A DNA stretch of 64,000 nucleotides from Lachnospiraceae bacterium (GTDB lineage: Bacteria; Bacillota; Clostridia; Lachnospirales; Lachnospiraceae), in assembly GCA_017962105.1 (NCBI GenBank), contig JAGCVY010000086.1, forward strand, positions 40,190 through 104,189, given 5' to 3'. The notes under the pieces are model-generated. The model saw only the letters and a list, made by a program, of their open reading frames with translations. It was not told where the DNA came from and did no database searches. The position numbers and the translations under genes are program-made. Below, in pieces: positions 25,182-34,827 of the stretch; the stretch's first letter is position 1, and the number at the start of each line of letters is the position of its first letter.

Positions 25182-25847
25182 TCAGTCTTCTCCGCGGTCA
25201 CCCGCGTGAGTCGAAAGATCCTCCGAGTCAAACAGGAGCGCCCGGTCGATCATTTCCCGGACAGGCGCAAACTCCGGTCCGTAGACGACCTTGAGGAAGG
25301 CAAGGAACACTTTCATGTCGTACTCCCGCACATCCCCGATCATCTCCTCGACGGCTACGTCCACGGAAAATGCCGCGCGGTACGCGCGGTTGCTCACCAG
25401 CGCCGAGAACACGTCGCAGACCCGCAGGATCCGTGCGCCGTAGGGGATCTCCTCCCCCTCGAGGTGGTGCGGGTACCCCGTGCCGTCGTAGTTCTCGTGG
25501 TGGTTGGCGATGAACGAGATGACCTCCTCGGAGTACGCGCCCTCCTTGCGGAGAACGTCGATGCCAAGCGTCGGGTGCATCCGGACGTACTTCGAACGCT
25601 CGACCGCCAGAATGTCGTCGCGGTGGCCGTAGATGACGTCCGCGAGCTCAAGCTTGCCGATATCGTGCAGCATGCCCGCCACGGCCAGCTCGTCGCAGAA
25701 AGCGTCGTCACAGCCGAGGGCCTTTGCCACCAGCACCGCAAGCCGGCTCACGATCTCGCCGTGTGCAAAGAAATCCCGAAGGTCCCTCTCCACCGTGAGA
25801 CGTGCGCCCATGCGCTCGATCAGTTTTCTCTCCCGTTCCAGTTCCAT
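25182..25847 (-). CDS. HD-GYP domain phosphodiesterase
   Basis: 221 residues, nearly all HD-GYP: metal-binding HD in GMLHDIGK, then HHENYDGTGYP, the sequence that defines the subgroup. Such enzymes hydrolyse cyclic di-GMP or related cyclic dinucleotides. There is no receiver or membrane domain, so it is a free-standing cytoplasmic enzyme. The start has only a weak AGGAAACGGG ribosome site. It is inserted between hemZ and hisS on the same strand. Confidence 0.85.
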   Translation of the reverse strand: MELERERKLIERMGARLTVERDLRDFFAHGEIVSRLAVLVAKALGCDDAFCDELAVAGMLHDIGKLELADVIYGHRDDILAVERSKYVRMHPTLGIDVLRKEGAYSEEVISFIANHHENYDGTGYPHHLEGEEIPYGARILRVCDVFSALVSNRAYRAAFSVDVAVEEMIGDVREYDMKVFLAFLKVVYGPEFAPVREMIDRALLFDSEDLSTHAGDRGED

Positions 25848-25893
25848 GATCCCGTTTCCTAAAAACTCTCAGTTCCGTTATCTGCCGGATCGG

Positions 25894-27420
25894 TCACGCA
25901 TTCATCGGATTTGCTTCGAAGAATGCCTTCTTCCGCTCGATCATCTCGTCGATGCGGCCGATGTAATCCGTCAGGCTCTTGACATTTTCCACACGCTCAA
26001 TGCGGTCCTCGTCGTAGAAGACGAACTTCGACATTGCGCCGGCGCCGGCCGCGAGGATGGTCTGCTTCTCCTCCATGATGAGGATGTTGTAGATGCCCTC
26101 CCTGCCGAGGCGTGCGTAACCGACATTTTCCAGGTTCTCCGCCATGTTCTTCTGGCGGTATAAGTAGTACGGCCGATAGTCGTGCTCGCGGCAGAAGCGG
26201 ATGCTCTCCGCAAGCATCTCCGTGACGCCCTGCGCCTCGAGGCCCTCGTAGTCCTCCTTCTGCGTCGTAAGGCGCGCCGCGCGCTTACGGGCAAGGGTGT
26301 GCACCGTGAGGGAATCGGGGTTCAGCTCCGCGATCTGCGCCAGGGTGCTGCGCACATCGTCGGGGCACTCGCCCGTCAGGCCGATGATGATGTCCATGTT
26401 GATGTTGTCGTGGCCCACTTTGCGCGCAAGGTGCATCGCGTCCACGATCTGCTGTACCGTGTGGCGCCGCCCGATCAGGTCGAGGGTGCGCTGCTGCATC
26501 GACTGCGGGTTGATGCTGATGCGGGTCACGCCCTGTTCCTTCAGCACCTGAAGCTTCCGCTCCGTGATGCTGTCCGGCCGCCCGGCCTCCACGGTAAATT
26601 CGATGCAGTCCTGCATCGGAAGGTACTCCCGCGCCGTCCTAAGGAGCCGCTCCAGCTGCTCCGCGGACAATGCCGTAGGCGTTCCGCCGCCGATGTAGAC
26701 GGTCTGCAGCTTCTTCCCCGGCATGCAGCCGCCGAGATATATGATCTCCTTCGTGAGCGCGTCCAGGTAGTCGTCCGTGAGCTTCCCGAACCGCTCCAAA
26801 GGATAGGATGTAAACGAACAGTAATGGCAGGTCGTGGGGCAGAACGGAATGCCGATGTACACGCTGTACCCGGACCTGTAATCCATCTCCGTGAGGATCG
26901 CCCGCTCGCGCTCCGCCACGGTGAAGCTGGTGGCGATCTTCTCCTCGCTCACGAGGTATTCCTCCCGAAGCCGCGCCTCGATGGCCGCAGGCTCCTCGCC
27001 CGCCTCCAGGGCTTCATAGACAAGCTTCGTGGGCCGCACCCCCGTGAGGATTCCCCAGGGGAGCTCCGAGCCCGTGTCAGCGCTTAGCACACGGTAAATC
27101 TCCCGCGCCACGCGGTTACGAAACGCCTTCCGCTCCGGATCCACGTCCTCCGCGTCCGCCGCACCGATGCGCTCGCCCTTTTTGTACACGCGGATGCGGA
27201 ACCAGTCGTTCATCAAGATGCAGGAAAATGTGTAGTCGTACGCCGGGTTGGCCGCCAGCAGGACCGTCGGCTCCTCGCGGCAGAGACTGCGCATCTCCTC
27301 CTCTTCCGCCTCGTAGTGGTTGACTTCAAACTCGCCGTGGGGCAGGAACGCGCGGATCAGCGGACGCAGTTCCTGCTCGTAATCCCGCCCGTACAGGTTC
27401 AATTCGATCAGGGTGTCCAT
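25894..27420 (-). CDS. hemZ: HemZ-type radical SAM coproporphyrinogen dehydrogenase-like protein
   Basis: 508 residues. The radical SAM cluster motif is CPTTCHYC, followed by GGGTPTALS and the HemN-like C-terminal region. HemZ proteins are related to the oxygen-independent coproporphyrinogen III oxidase HemN, but no heme genes are nearby and the real substrate in anaerobes is uncertain. Start at the ATG after AAAGGAGCGCA. It lies in the usual clostridial place between the MBL gene and hisS. Confidence 0.88.
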   Translation of the reverse strand: MDTLIELNLYGRDYEQELRPLIRAFLPHGEFEVNHYEAEEEEMRSLCREEPTVLLAANPAYDYTFSCILMNDWFRIRVYKKGERIGAADAEDVDPERKAFRNRVAREIYRVLSADTGSELPWGILTGVRPTKLVYEALEAGEEPAAIEARLREEYLVSEEKIATSFTVAERERAILTEMDYRSGYSVYIGIPFCPTTCHYCSFTSYPLERFGKLTDDYLDALTKEIIYLGGCMPGKKLQTVYIGGGTPTALSAEQLERLLRTAREYLPMQDCIEFTVEAGRPDSITERKLQVLKEQGVTRISINPQSMQQRTLDLIGRRHTVQQIVDAMHLARKVGHDNINMDIIIGLTGECPDDVRSTLAQIAELNPDSLTVHTLARKRAARLTTQKEDYEGLEAQGVTEMLAESIRFCREHDYRPYYLYRQKNMAENLENVGYARLGREGIYNILIMEEKQTILAAGAGAMSKFVFYDEDRIERVENVKSLTDYIGRIDEMIERKKAFFEANPMNA

Positions 27421-27472
27421 TGCGCTCCTTTCCGTGCCTTCCGGCTTATATTGCACGCCTTGCGGCGCTTCG

Positions 27473-28216
27473 TTACTCCTTCACCTCGGGAGCGTCGCTC
27501 TTCTTCCGTCGGAACAGCCCCCGCTTCGGCGCAGCCGCCCTCGCGGCAGCCACAGTCTCCTTGGTCTGTCCCTTCTCCCAGGTGTACATGTTATAGCGTT
27601 TCTCGTATTCGATGTTAGTGGCCGGCCCGTGCCCCGGGAAGACTAACGTCTCGTTGGGCAGGCGGTACAGCTGGCGCCGGATGGCCTCCGTCAGGACCTT
27701 CATGTCGCCGGTGGGCAGGTCCGTCCGCCCGACGCTCTCCAAAAAGAGCGTGTCCCCGCTGAAGAGCACCGACTCCGTGGGGAAGAAATAGCACACGCCG
27801 TCCTCGGTGTGCCCCGGCGTCGCGAGACAGGTGATGGGGAAGCCCGCATACTCCACGAGTTCCTCGTCCTCCACGTACTTCGCAACCGGAAAATGCATCT
27901 GCGTCTCCGTAAAATACTCCCGGAATCCCCCGGGGGCAACCTTGTCATAGTCCTTCAAAAACTCTTCCGCGCCGACGCCGGCAACCACGGGGATATCGTA
28001 CACCGAGAGAAGCTCCCGCACCGCGCCGATGTGATCGAAATGGCCGTGGGTCAGAAGGATCGCCGCCGGCATCATGTTCATGCTGCGGATCTCCTCGCGG
28101 ATCTCGTCCGGATCCGCACCGGGATCGATGATGATCACCTGCTCCGTCTCCGGGTTGCCCACAAGGTAGCAGTTGGTCTGCACCGGACCCACGTGGACTG
28201 TCTTGATTGTCCTCAT
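27473..28216 (-). CDS. MBL-fold metallohydrolase, glyoxalase II-like
   Basis: 247 residues with the metal motif THGHFDHIG, the later ligands in ATPGHTEDG and FSGDTLF, and a terminal FPGHGPAT. The family contains hydroxyacylglutathione hydrolases and related thioesterases, and the physiological substrate is not known. A basic/Ala-rich tail (about 225-247) extends past the fold. Start after AAGGAGGGAGCAGCT. Co-transcribed with relA upstream. Confidence 0.88.
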   Translation of the reverse strand: MRTIKTVHVGPVQTNCYLVGNPETEQVIIIDPGADPDEIREEIRSMNMMPAAILLTHGHFDHIGAVRELLSVYDIPVVAGVGAEEFLKDYDKVAPGGFREYFTETQMHFPVAKYVEDEELVEYAGFPITCLATPGHTEDGVCYFFPTESVLFSGDTLFLESVGRTDLPTGDMKVLTEAIRRQLYRLPNETLVFPGHGPATNIEYEKRYNMYTWEKGQTKETVAAARAAAPKRGLFRRKKSDAPEVKE

Positions 28217-28260
28217 AGCTGCTCCCTCCTTCTGCAAGCCGGGATGGTCTGCGCCGTGCG

Positions 28261-30576
28261 TCACCCCGCCGTGCGCTCCACATCCACGACGAACTCGATC
28301 TGGCGGATGCGGTTCATCATGGTGTTCAGCTGCGCCGTGCTGTGCACCTCGAAGGAGACGACGATCGTACTGATGTCGTTCTTGCCCGGGCGCACCGTCG
28401 TGGAATTGATATTCAGGTTGTTCTCGTTCAGGATGCGGATGACCTCCAGAAGGGCCTCCGTCTTGTGCGAATTGTTGGCGAAGATACGGACCTCCGCGTT
28501 GTAGGTGCGCTCCGGAACGGACTCTTCCTCGTCCGGATGCGGCTCCCAGGAGGCCTCGATGAGGCGCTGCTTATCCTCGTCGGAGAGGTGCTGCATGTTC
28601 ACGCAGTCCGCTCGATGGATGGACACGCCGCGGCCGCGGGTGACGAAACCGATGATGTCATCCCCCGGAACCGGCGCACAACACTTCGAACAATGCACCG
28701 ACAGGTCGTTGGCGCCCTGCACGATGATCCCGCCGCCCTGACGGTTGCGGGACGGTTTCGCGCGCTCCTCGGAGAGGAGGGCTTCCACCTGCTCCTCGGC
28801 GGACATGGATTTTTCGCGGGCGCGGTTCCACTCCTCGAAGAGCTTGTTGACAACCTGGCTGGCCTTGATGGTACCGTGGCCGATGGCCGCCATCAGCGAA
28901 TCCCAGTCGCGGAAGCCGTATTTTACGAGGGCCGCTTCGCGGAATTCGGACTTGGTGATCTCCGAGAGGTTGATGTCCTTGGACTTCGCATACTCCGTCA
29001 CGGCGTTCTTGCCGCGGATGATGTTGTCGTCCTTGAGCTCGGCCTTGAACCACTGGTTGATCTTATTGCGGGCCTGCGCGCTCTTGACGATCTTGAGCCA
29101 GTCGCGGCTGGGGCCCTTGGAGTTCGGCGACGTGATGATCTCCACGCGGTCGCCGTTCTGGATCTCGTATTCGATGTTCACGAGGCGGTCGTTGACCCGC
29201 GCCCCGATCATCTTGTTGCCGACGGCACTGTGGATGCTGTACGCAAAATCCACGGTGTTGGAGCCGACCGGCAGCGTCTTCACCTCACCCGTGGGCGTGA
29301 AACAGTACACGCTGTCGTTGAAGAGGTCAAAGTCACTCTTAAGACTGTTTAAGAACTCCTTGTTGTCGGACATGTCGCGCTGCCACTCAAGGATCTGCCG
29401 AAGCCATGCGAGCTTCTCATCCTCGGCGTTGTCCACGCGCTTTCCGCTCTGGGATTCCTTGTATTTCCAGTGCGCCGCGATACCGTACTCGGCGATGCGG
29501 TGCATTTCCTTTGTTCGGATCTGGATCTCCACCGGCGTGCCTCCGGGGCCGATCAGCGTCGTGTGAAGCGACTGATAGTTGTTGGCCTTGGGCATGGCGA
29601 TGTAGTCCTTGAAGCGCCCCGGCACGGGCTTGTACATATCGTGCAGGATACCGAGGGCCGCATAGCAGTCCTTCACGCTGTCCACGATGATGCGGATGGC
29701 GAAGAGGTCGTAAATCTGCTCGATGGTCTTGTTCTGGTTGACCATCTTACGGTAAATGCTGAAGAAGTGCTTGGCACGTCCGTCGATCTCGGCCTTGATG
29801 CCCGCCTCCTCCATCTTCTTGCCGACCTCGTCGGAGATGGTCTGTACGAAGGCTTCGCGCTCGGCTTTCGTCGCCTTGATGTCCTCCGACAGCTGCTTGT
29901 AGATGTCGGGCTTGAGGTACTTAAGCGACAGGTCGTCCAGCTCCTTCTTGATTCGGCTGATACCGAGCCGGTGAGCGATCGGGGAATAGATCTCCATGGT
30001 CTCGCGGGACTTTTCGATCTGCTTCTCCGGAGACTGGTACTGCATCGTACGCATGTTATGCAGGCGGTCCGCCAGCTTGATCACGACGACACGGATATCC
30101 TTCGCCATGGCGATGAACATTTTCCGAAGGTTCTCCGCCTGGACTTCAATCTTATCCTGGGAATAATTGAGCTGTGTCAGCTTCGTCACGCCGTCCACAA
30201 GAAGCGTCACCTCGGCGCCGAACAGGCGCGAGAGCTCGGCCTCGGTGAAGGTCGTGTCCTCGACCACGTCGTGGAGGAGTCCCGCCACGATGGTCTCCTT
30301 GTCCATCTCGAGCTCCGCGAGGATGATCGCCACGGAAAGGGGATGGATGATGTAGGGCTCCCCGCTCTTCCGCTTCTGGTTGCCGTGGGCGTCCTGTGCG
30401 AGCTTGTATGCCCGCTCTATGATCGTGAGGTCCGTCGTCGGGCGATATTTGCGGATCGTCTCGATCAGTTTTTCATACAAACGCTCGGGCTCCGTAAAAT
30501 CCTCCGTCGCCCCGAGTCCTGTCCCGGTCTCCGCAACGTCAGTCTGCTCCGGGCTCAGATTCTTCTCGTCCGTCAT
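28261..30576 (-). CDS. relA: Bifunctional (p)ppGpp synthetase/hydrolase
   Basis: 771 residues in the usual order. First the HD hydrolase domain (GLLHDVVEDT), then the synthetase domain (KPNNYQS-like AKANNYQSLHT). These are followed by TGS (YCFTPTGEVKTLP), the helical/CC region with CSKCCAPVPGDD, and a C-terminal ACT domain. It sets alarmone levels during amino-acid starvation. Start after AAAGGAGGTACCGTT. A consensus promoter lies at 30615-30643. Confidence 0.96.
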   Translation of the reverse strand: MTDEKNLSPEQTDVAETGTGLGATEDFTEPERLYEKLIETIRKYRPTTDLTIIERAYKLAQDAHGNQKRKSGEPYIIHPLSVAIILAELEMDKETIVAGLLHDVVEDTTFTEAELSRLFGAEVTLLVDGVTKLTQLNYSQDKIEVQAENLRKMFIAMAKDIRVVVIKLADRLHNMRTMQYQSPEKQIEKSRETMEIYSPIAHRLGISRIKKELDDLSLKYLKPDIYKQLSEDIKATKAEREAFVQTISDEVGKKMEEAGIKAEIDGRAKHFFSIYRKMVNQNKTIEQIYDLFAIRIIVDSVKDCYAALGILHDMYKPVPGRFKDYIAMPKANNYQSLHTTLIGPGGTPVEIQIRTKEMHRIAEYGIAAHWKYKESQSGKRVDNAEDEKLAWLRQILEWQRDMSDNKEFLNSLKSDFDLFNDSVYCFTPTGEVKTLPVGSNTVDFAYSIHSAVGNKMIGARVNDRLVNIEYEIQNGDRVEIITSPNSKGPSRDWLKIVKSAQARNKINQWFKAELKDDNIIRGKNAVTEYAKSKDINLSEITKSEFREAALVKYGFRDWDSLMAAIGHGTIKASQVVNKLFEEWNRAREKSMSAEEQVEALLSEERAKPSRNRQGGGIIVQGANDLSVHCSKCCAPVPGDDIIGFVTRGRGVSIHRADCVNMQHLSDEDKQRLIEASWEPHPDEEESVPERTYNAEVRIFANNSHKTEALLEVIRILNENNLNINSTTVRPGKNDISTIVVSFEVHSTAQLNTMMNRIRQIEFVVDVERTAG

Positions 30577-30614
30577 AACGGTACCTCCTTTCCTGATAAT
30601 CACTATAAATTCAG

Positions 30615-30643
30615 ATTATACCATCTAACCTCGTGAGATACAA
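30615..30643 (-). promoter_or_regulatory. relA operon promoter
   Basis: Minus-strand TTGTAT (30638-30643), 17 bases, consensus TATAAT (30615-30620), about 40 bases ahead of the relA start. Confidence 0.6.
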
Positions 30644-30689
30644 GAAAAACCTTCGGAAGATGACGTATTTTATGGCGGTACGCGGGCAC

Positions 30690-30723
30690 AAAAAAAGAGC
30701 CGGCAGGCAATGCTTACCGGCTC
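30690..30723 (-). terminator. Terminator of the zinc-ribbon membrane gene
   Basis: GAGCCGG/CCGGCTC stem with a T7 run on the minus strand, 63 bases past the stop codon at 30786. Confidence 0.8.
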
Positions 30724-30785
30724 TGAATTTGCTGGTTACGAATTCTGTCACGACTCCTGCCTCTGCAGGCGCGTCCCATCCTGGT

Positions 30786-32042
30786 TTACTCCCCGAACCG
30801 CAGTTTCCCGGTGGAGAAGCTCATGCCCGCACCCTCGGGGAAGCGGATCAAAAACGACACTTCCGGGTTGGCCGTACCGTACAGGTCGGTGGTGATCTTC
30901 TCCCGGTTGGAGGAATATATGTACCCCGCGGGAATCTCCTCCTCATAGAGGAAAAGGTACGGGTATTCCGCATCAAGGCGGGTTTCATTCTGCACGATCA
31001 TGCAGCGGTCGGTCTTGTTGACGATGTAGAGGACATAACCGGACATCCCGACGCTTCTCTCCTCGTAGCGGCAGTACATCTCCACCTTATCGTTGGAATA
31101 GAGGGGCTGCAGACCGTCGAGGTCGATTTCCTTCGGCGCTGTCTCCGCCGTGGTGGTAACCACGATCGGTGCCTCGATGCTGTGGATGGGGCGTCTATGG
31201 TTGTCCCACACGTCCAGCTGAGTGATCACCATCTCGAAGACCGTTGACTCCGAGAGGCCGCTGAATGATTCATAGATCACGGTGTCGCGGTTTTTGCGGA
31301 ATTTGTCGAGGACGAAAAATCCGTTGACATCGCCGCCGGTCACGCCGTTGACTGCGGTGCATTTCAAGTCCACTTCCAGCTTTTTGTCCGTCCGGTTGGT
31401 CACGCGCATGCCGACTGCAACCTTGCCGTTGTCCCGTTTGTCATTGCCGACATAGAAGCCTGTAATGGCAATCGCGATATCACCGTCGTCGTAGATGACC
31501 TCGTCGCCCTTCACCTTGAAGTCCGCTTCGCGGTACCCCGAAAAATTCCTGCTCTGCAGCGTCTCGTCACCCCGGTAGTCGAGGATCGACTTGCGGATCG
31601 AGACGAAGGCGACCAGAACGATCGCAGCAAGAAGCGGCAGGGCCGAGAGGAAGATTTTCCGACGAAGGGACTTAAGCTCCGGCTGCTGCTTCCAGGAGGC
31701 CTTCCCGCTCAGGTCGTCGTAGACGCGGCCGGACATGCCGTCCACTTTGCTCTCGTCGACGTTGCGGCGGCTGGTCCACTCGGTGTCCTTGTTGTAGGAC
31801 GCGCCACACTTCGGACAGACGAGGTTCTTGCGGGTGTCGATCTTCGCACCGCAGTAGTCACAGCTAATGACCGGGTCACGGAACCGCAGCCTCTTTCCCA
31901 CTTCCTTCTTCGTGGCGGCGTTGATATTGGCCGTATTGAAAAAGGCCTGTCTTGTACGCTTGTATCGGATGCCGTAGTAAAGGAACAGGATCAGCGACAC
32001 CCCCAAACCGATAAGAATGATCACAACATGCTCAGTATTCAT
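30786..32042 (-). CDS. Two-helix zinc-ribbon membrane protein, copy 1
   Basis: 418 residues. TM1 at about 6-26, a zinc ribbon CDYCGAKIDTRKNLVCPKCG (about 60-79), TM2 at about 132-152, then a roughly 260-residue beta-rich region with two motifs shared with its neighbour: VIYDDGDIAIAITGFY and RVTNRTDKKLEV. It is a clear paralogue of the next gene on this strand. I do not recognise the family beyond the zinc ribbon. The C-terminal region is probably extracytoplasmic and resembles a DUF4352-like immunoglobulin-type domain; that is a guess. The third in-frame ATG is chosen because GGGGG lies six bases upstream. Confidence 0.65.
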   Translation of the reverse strand: MNTEHVVIILIGLGVSLILFLYYGIRYKRTRQAFFNTANINAATKKEVGKRLRFRDPVISCDYCGAKIDTRKNLVCPKCGASYNKDTEWTSRRNVDESKVDGMSGRVYDDLSGKASWKQQPELKSLRRKIFLSALPLLAAIVLVAFVSIRKSILDYRGDETLQSRNFSGYREADFKVKGDEVIYDDGDIAIAITGFYVGNDKRDNGKVAVGMRVTNRTDKKLEVDLKCTAVNGVTGGDVNGFFVLDKFRKNRDTVIYESFSGLSESTVFEMVITQLDVWDNHRRPIHSIEAPIVVTTTAETAPKEIDLDGLQPLYSNDKVEMYCRYEERSVGMSGYVLYIVNKTDRCMIVQNETRLDAEYPYLFLYEEEIPAGYIYSSNREKITTDLYGTANPEVSFLIRFPEGAGMSFSTGKLRFGE

Positions 32043-32098
32043 TTCCATCCCCCTGCAAACCAGCTTTCGCTGCACACATGATTACCTTCCCGTGGCGA

Positions 32099-33355
32099 TC
32101 AGTTCACGCGGAATTTCCCCGTGGAGAAGCTTTTGGACGTATCCTCCGGGTCGCGGATCATCAGCGAAATCTCCGGATCCAGCCCGGCAAGATTCATCCG
32201 GCTCCGGTCCATATAACCGACAAGGGTGTACCCCTCGGGAATATCGGCACGATAGAAGAAGAGATACGGATTATCTCCGAAAGGACGGGTCTCATTCTCC
32301 ACATTCAGAAGGCAGCCCGCCTTGTTGACGATGTAGAGATAGTAGCCCGGCTCTTCTTTTCTGTCCTCATAGCGGCGGAAAATGTCAACCCTGTCGTTGG
32401 TGAAGACCGGCGTCTCACCCTCAAGCTTCACGACGGACTCCGGAACGGCGGCCGTGGTGGTGACCACAAGCGGCTTCTCAAGGGAATGAAGAAGCTTGCC
32501 GTTCTTGTCCTTCACCGTCAGTTCGGTGATGACCATCTCGTACAGCGCCTCTTTCGGAACGCCGAAATAGTAAACGTAAATCTGGGTATCGCGGTTTTTG
32601 CGGAATCTGTCGTATACGGTGAAGCCCTCGTGAGGGATCGTAACCCCGTTATAGGAATCGCTCTCCATCTCGAGAGACAGTTTCTGATCCGTCCGGTTCG
32701 TGATGCGCATTCCGACCTTAACGTTACCGTTCCATTCACCCTCCTCGCGCTGCAGTGAGAGTATGCTTTCATCGAAATAGAAACCGGTTATGGTGATGGC
32801 GAGATCGCCGTCATCATAGATCACGGGATCACCCTTTACCGTGTAGCCGGTGGATACGAAATGGGAATCTCCCGAATTCAGGGAATCATCTCTGCGGTAA
32901 TCCAAAACCGTTTCCGCAAGAAATGCGTAGATACACAGCACCGCTGCGAAGATGAGCGGAAGGGAGGAAAGGAAGATTTTCCGACGAAGGCTCTTAAGCC
33001 GCGGATCCTTCTTCCAGAGCTTCTCCTCAAGATAGCCGTACTCGCAACCGGAGAGGTTTCCCACTCTCGTGTTGTCGGCGTTGCGGCGGTATTTCCACTC
33101 GAGGTCCTTCTTGTACACCGCACCGCACTGCGGGCAGTTTAAGAACTTGCGGGTGTCGATCTTCGCGCCGCAGAAGTCGCAGCTGATCATGGGATCGCGG
33201 GCCCGAAGCCGGTCAACCTCCTTGCGGGTCGCGGCATCTATATTTTTCTCATTGTAAACATCCTGCTTCACGCGTCTGTAGTGGATGCTGTAGTAAATCC
33301 AGAGCACCAGCGACACCGCCAGACCGACGAAGAACAGTACTACATAAAGTATCAT
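32099..33355 (-). CDS. Two-helix zinc-ribbon membrane protein, copy 2
   Basis: 418 residues, paralogue of the downstream gene with the same length and order: TM1 (about 2-23), zinc ribbon CDFCGAKIDTRKFLNCPQCG, the shared RLKSLRRKIFLSSLPL before TM2, then VIYDDGDLAITITGFY and RITNRTDQKLSLE. The pair arose by tandem duplication and has diverged substantially. Start at ATG after GGGGGAAAT. Function unknown; both may sense or present something at the envelope. Confidence 0.65.
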   Translation of the reverse strand: MILYVVLFFVGLAVSLVLWIYYSIHYRRVKQDVYNEKNIDAATRKEVDRLRARDPMISCDFCGAKIDTRKFLNCPQCGAVYKKDLEWKYRRNADNTRVGNLSGCEYGYLEEKLWKKDPRLKSLRRKIFLSSLPLIFAAVLCIYAFLAETVLDYRRDDSLNSGDSHFVSTGYTVKGDPVIYDDGDLAITITGFYFDESILSLQREEGEWNGNVKVGMRITNRTDQKLSLEMESDSYNGVTIPHEGFTVYDRFRKNRDTQIYVYYFGVPKEALYEMVITELTVKDKNGKLLHSLEKPLVVTTTAAVPESVVKLEGETPVFTNDRVDIFRRYEDRKEEPGYYLYIVNKAGCLLNVENETRPFGDNPYLFFYRADIPEGYTLVGYMDRSRMNLAGLDPEISLMIRDPEDTSKSFSTGKFRVN

Positions 33356-33500
33356 ATTTCCCCCAATGAAATAATAAACCAACCGGCATCACTCCCGATG
33401 CCTGAAGAAATAATACAATATCTACGAGGTTCGTGTCAAATCAATCCCGCTGAAATATGCAGTTTTCGGCCCCAATTGTCATCCCGGGTGGTTTTTCCGT

Positions 33501-33615
33501 CTACTCAACCTTCTCCTTTACGATCTCATCATACTCCCTTGCTTTTCTTCATCAACTGCTCCACCATCTCCCGCTTCTCGTACAGGACGCACCCGCCCTC
33601 GTGGTCATCCTTCAT
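33501..33615 (-). pseudogene. Small frameshifted open frame (possible remnant)
   Basis: ATG at 33613-33615 gives MKDDHEGGCVLYEKREMVEQ then LMKKSKGV and stop. Removing one A from GAAAAG (near 33548) joins it to AREYDEIVKEKVE ending TAG at 33501-33503. It begins just after the macrodomain stop. It could be a degraded small gene. Confidence 0.25.
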
Positions 33616-33636
33616 CGGTTTCAAACTGCCCTTCGC

Positions 33637-34827
33637 TTACTCTTCAAACACCCCGATCTCGTTCAGGATCCGCTCTCCCATGATCTTCCGTTCATCCTCC
33701 AGAACGGCGAAGATGATGTCCATCTCGTAGTCCGGATAATCCTTGAAGAACTCCTTGCACGCCCGGATTGCCACCTCCCAGGCCTGCTCCACCGGGTAGC
33801 CGAACACGCCCGAGGAAATCAGTGGGAAGCCGATGGAATGAAGGTCATGCTCCACGCAGAGCTCCAGGGATTTCCGATAGGCGCCGCGCAAAAGCGCCGG
33901 CTCGCCGTGCCTGCCGTCCCGGTACACCGGTCCTACGGCATGGATCACGTATTTCGCGGGCAGCCGGAATCCCGGCGTGATCACCGCAGAGCCCGTGTCG
34001 CAGTGGCCGATCGCCCTGCAGGCAGCCGTCATCTCCGTAGAACCCGCGTCACGGAAGATGGCTCCGCACACGCCGGTCCCGGCACGTAATTCATCATTGG
34101 CCGCGTTGACCACGGCGTCCGTAGCAAGTTTCGTCACACCGATTTTCTGTATCGACAGGGAACGCATAACAGAACCTCCTTTTCTATCGGGACCTGCCCC
34201 TTCTTCGACAGTACCATTCTCAATATCCTCTGGTGCATCTCCCTCAAACGGCAGCACCTCCGGCGCATCCTCGTCATTCAGGATCGCCGCCATGCCATCC
34301 TGTAGGAGCCGCTCCACATCGGCCCCGGCCACGTCCAGCCCACCGACGAAGAACTGCTTCACCTTCGGGATACCGTAGAAATTCTGCGCCAGTGCCTTCA
34401 CGTAGCCAAAGCCGAATTCCTCAGGAACATAGCTCCCGCCGGCGGTGGCAACATAGTACAGCTCCTTTGCCTTGCACAGACCCTTCGGGTACCCTTCCGG
34501 CGTATACAGGAAGGTAATTCCAAGCACATTGATCTGCTCCAGGTACTGCTTCAGGGCCGCCGGGAACGAAAGGTCCCAGTACGGCGCCGCAATGACGATG
34601 CGGTCCGCTGCTGCGAACTGTCTCGCATAGTCAAACATCGAATCCTCGAACCGCTCGGCCGCGATCAGCCGGTCGCGCTTTGCGAGGAACGCTTCGTCCA
34701 CCTTCGGCAGACAGGCCTCCGCAAGCCGCACTTCCTCCACCGGGTCGTCCCACCACGACAGCAGGCAATCCGCCAGCCGTTTTGTCCTCGAATCGCTGCG
34801 AACACAGGCGTTGATGAAAAGTGTCAT
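33637..34827 (-). CDS. Flavodoxin-fold NADH oxidoreductase fused to a macrodomain
   Basis: 396 residues in one frame. Residues 1-196 are a flavodoxin-like FMN quinone/azo reductase (AzoR-type) with APYWDLSFPAALKQYLEQIN. Residues 221-396 are a macrodomain with DAVVNAANDELRAGTGV and the loop SSGVFGYP that binds ADP-ribose. The linker (197-220) is acidic. M221 (34165-34167) is preceded by AAAAGGAGGTTCTGTT, a near-perfect ribosome site, so a free macrodomain may also be made. The first domain alone would reduce quinones; the macrodomain could remove or read ADP-ribose marks. The 5' end overlaps the AAA gene stop by 4 bases. Confidence 0.85.
   Translation of the reverse strand: MTLFINACVRSDSRTKRLADCLLSWWDDPVEEVRLAEACLPKVDEAFLAKRDRLIAAERFEDSMFDYARQFAAADRIVIAAPYWDLSFPAALKQYLEQINVLGITFLYTPEGYPKGLCKAKELYYVATAGGSYVPEEFGFGYVKALAQNFYGIPKVKQFFVGGLDVAGADVERLLQDGMAAILNDEDAPEVLPFEGDAPEDIENGTVEEGAGPDRKGGSVMRSLSIQKIGVTKLATDAVVNAANDELRAGTGVCGAIFRDAGSTEMTAACRAIGHCDTGSAVITPGFRLPAKYVIHAVGPVYRDGRHGEPALLRGAYRKSLELCVEHDLHSIGFPLISSGVFGYPVEQAWEVAIRACKEFFKDYPDYEMDIIFAVLEDERKIMGERILNEIGVFEE

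Noticed and set aside
28342-30636. Two long plus-strand frames opposite relA
   Set aside because: Shadows of a strongly supported gene with all RelA domains in order.
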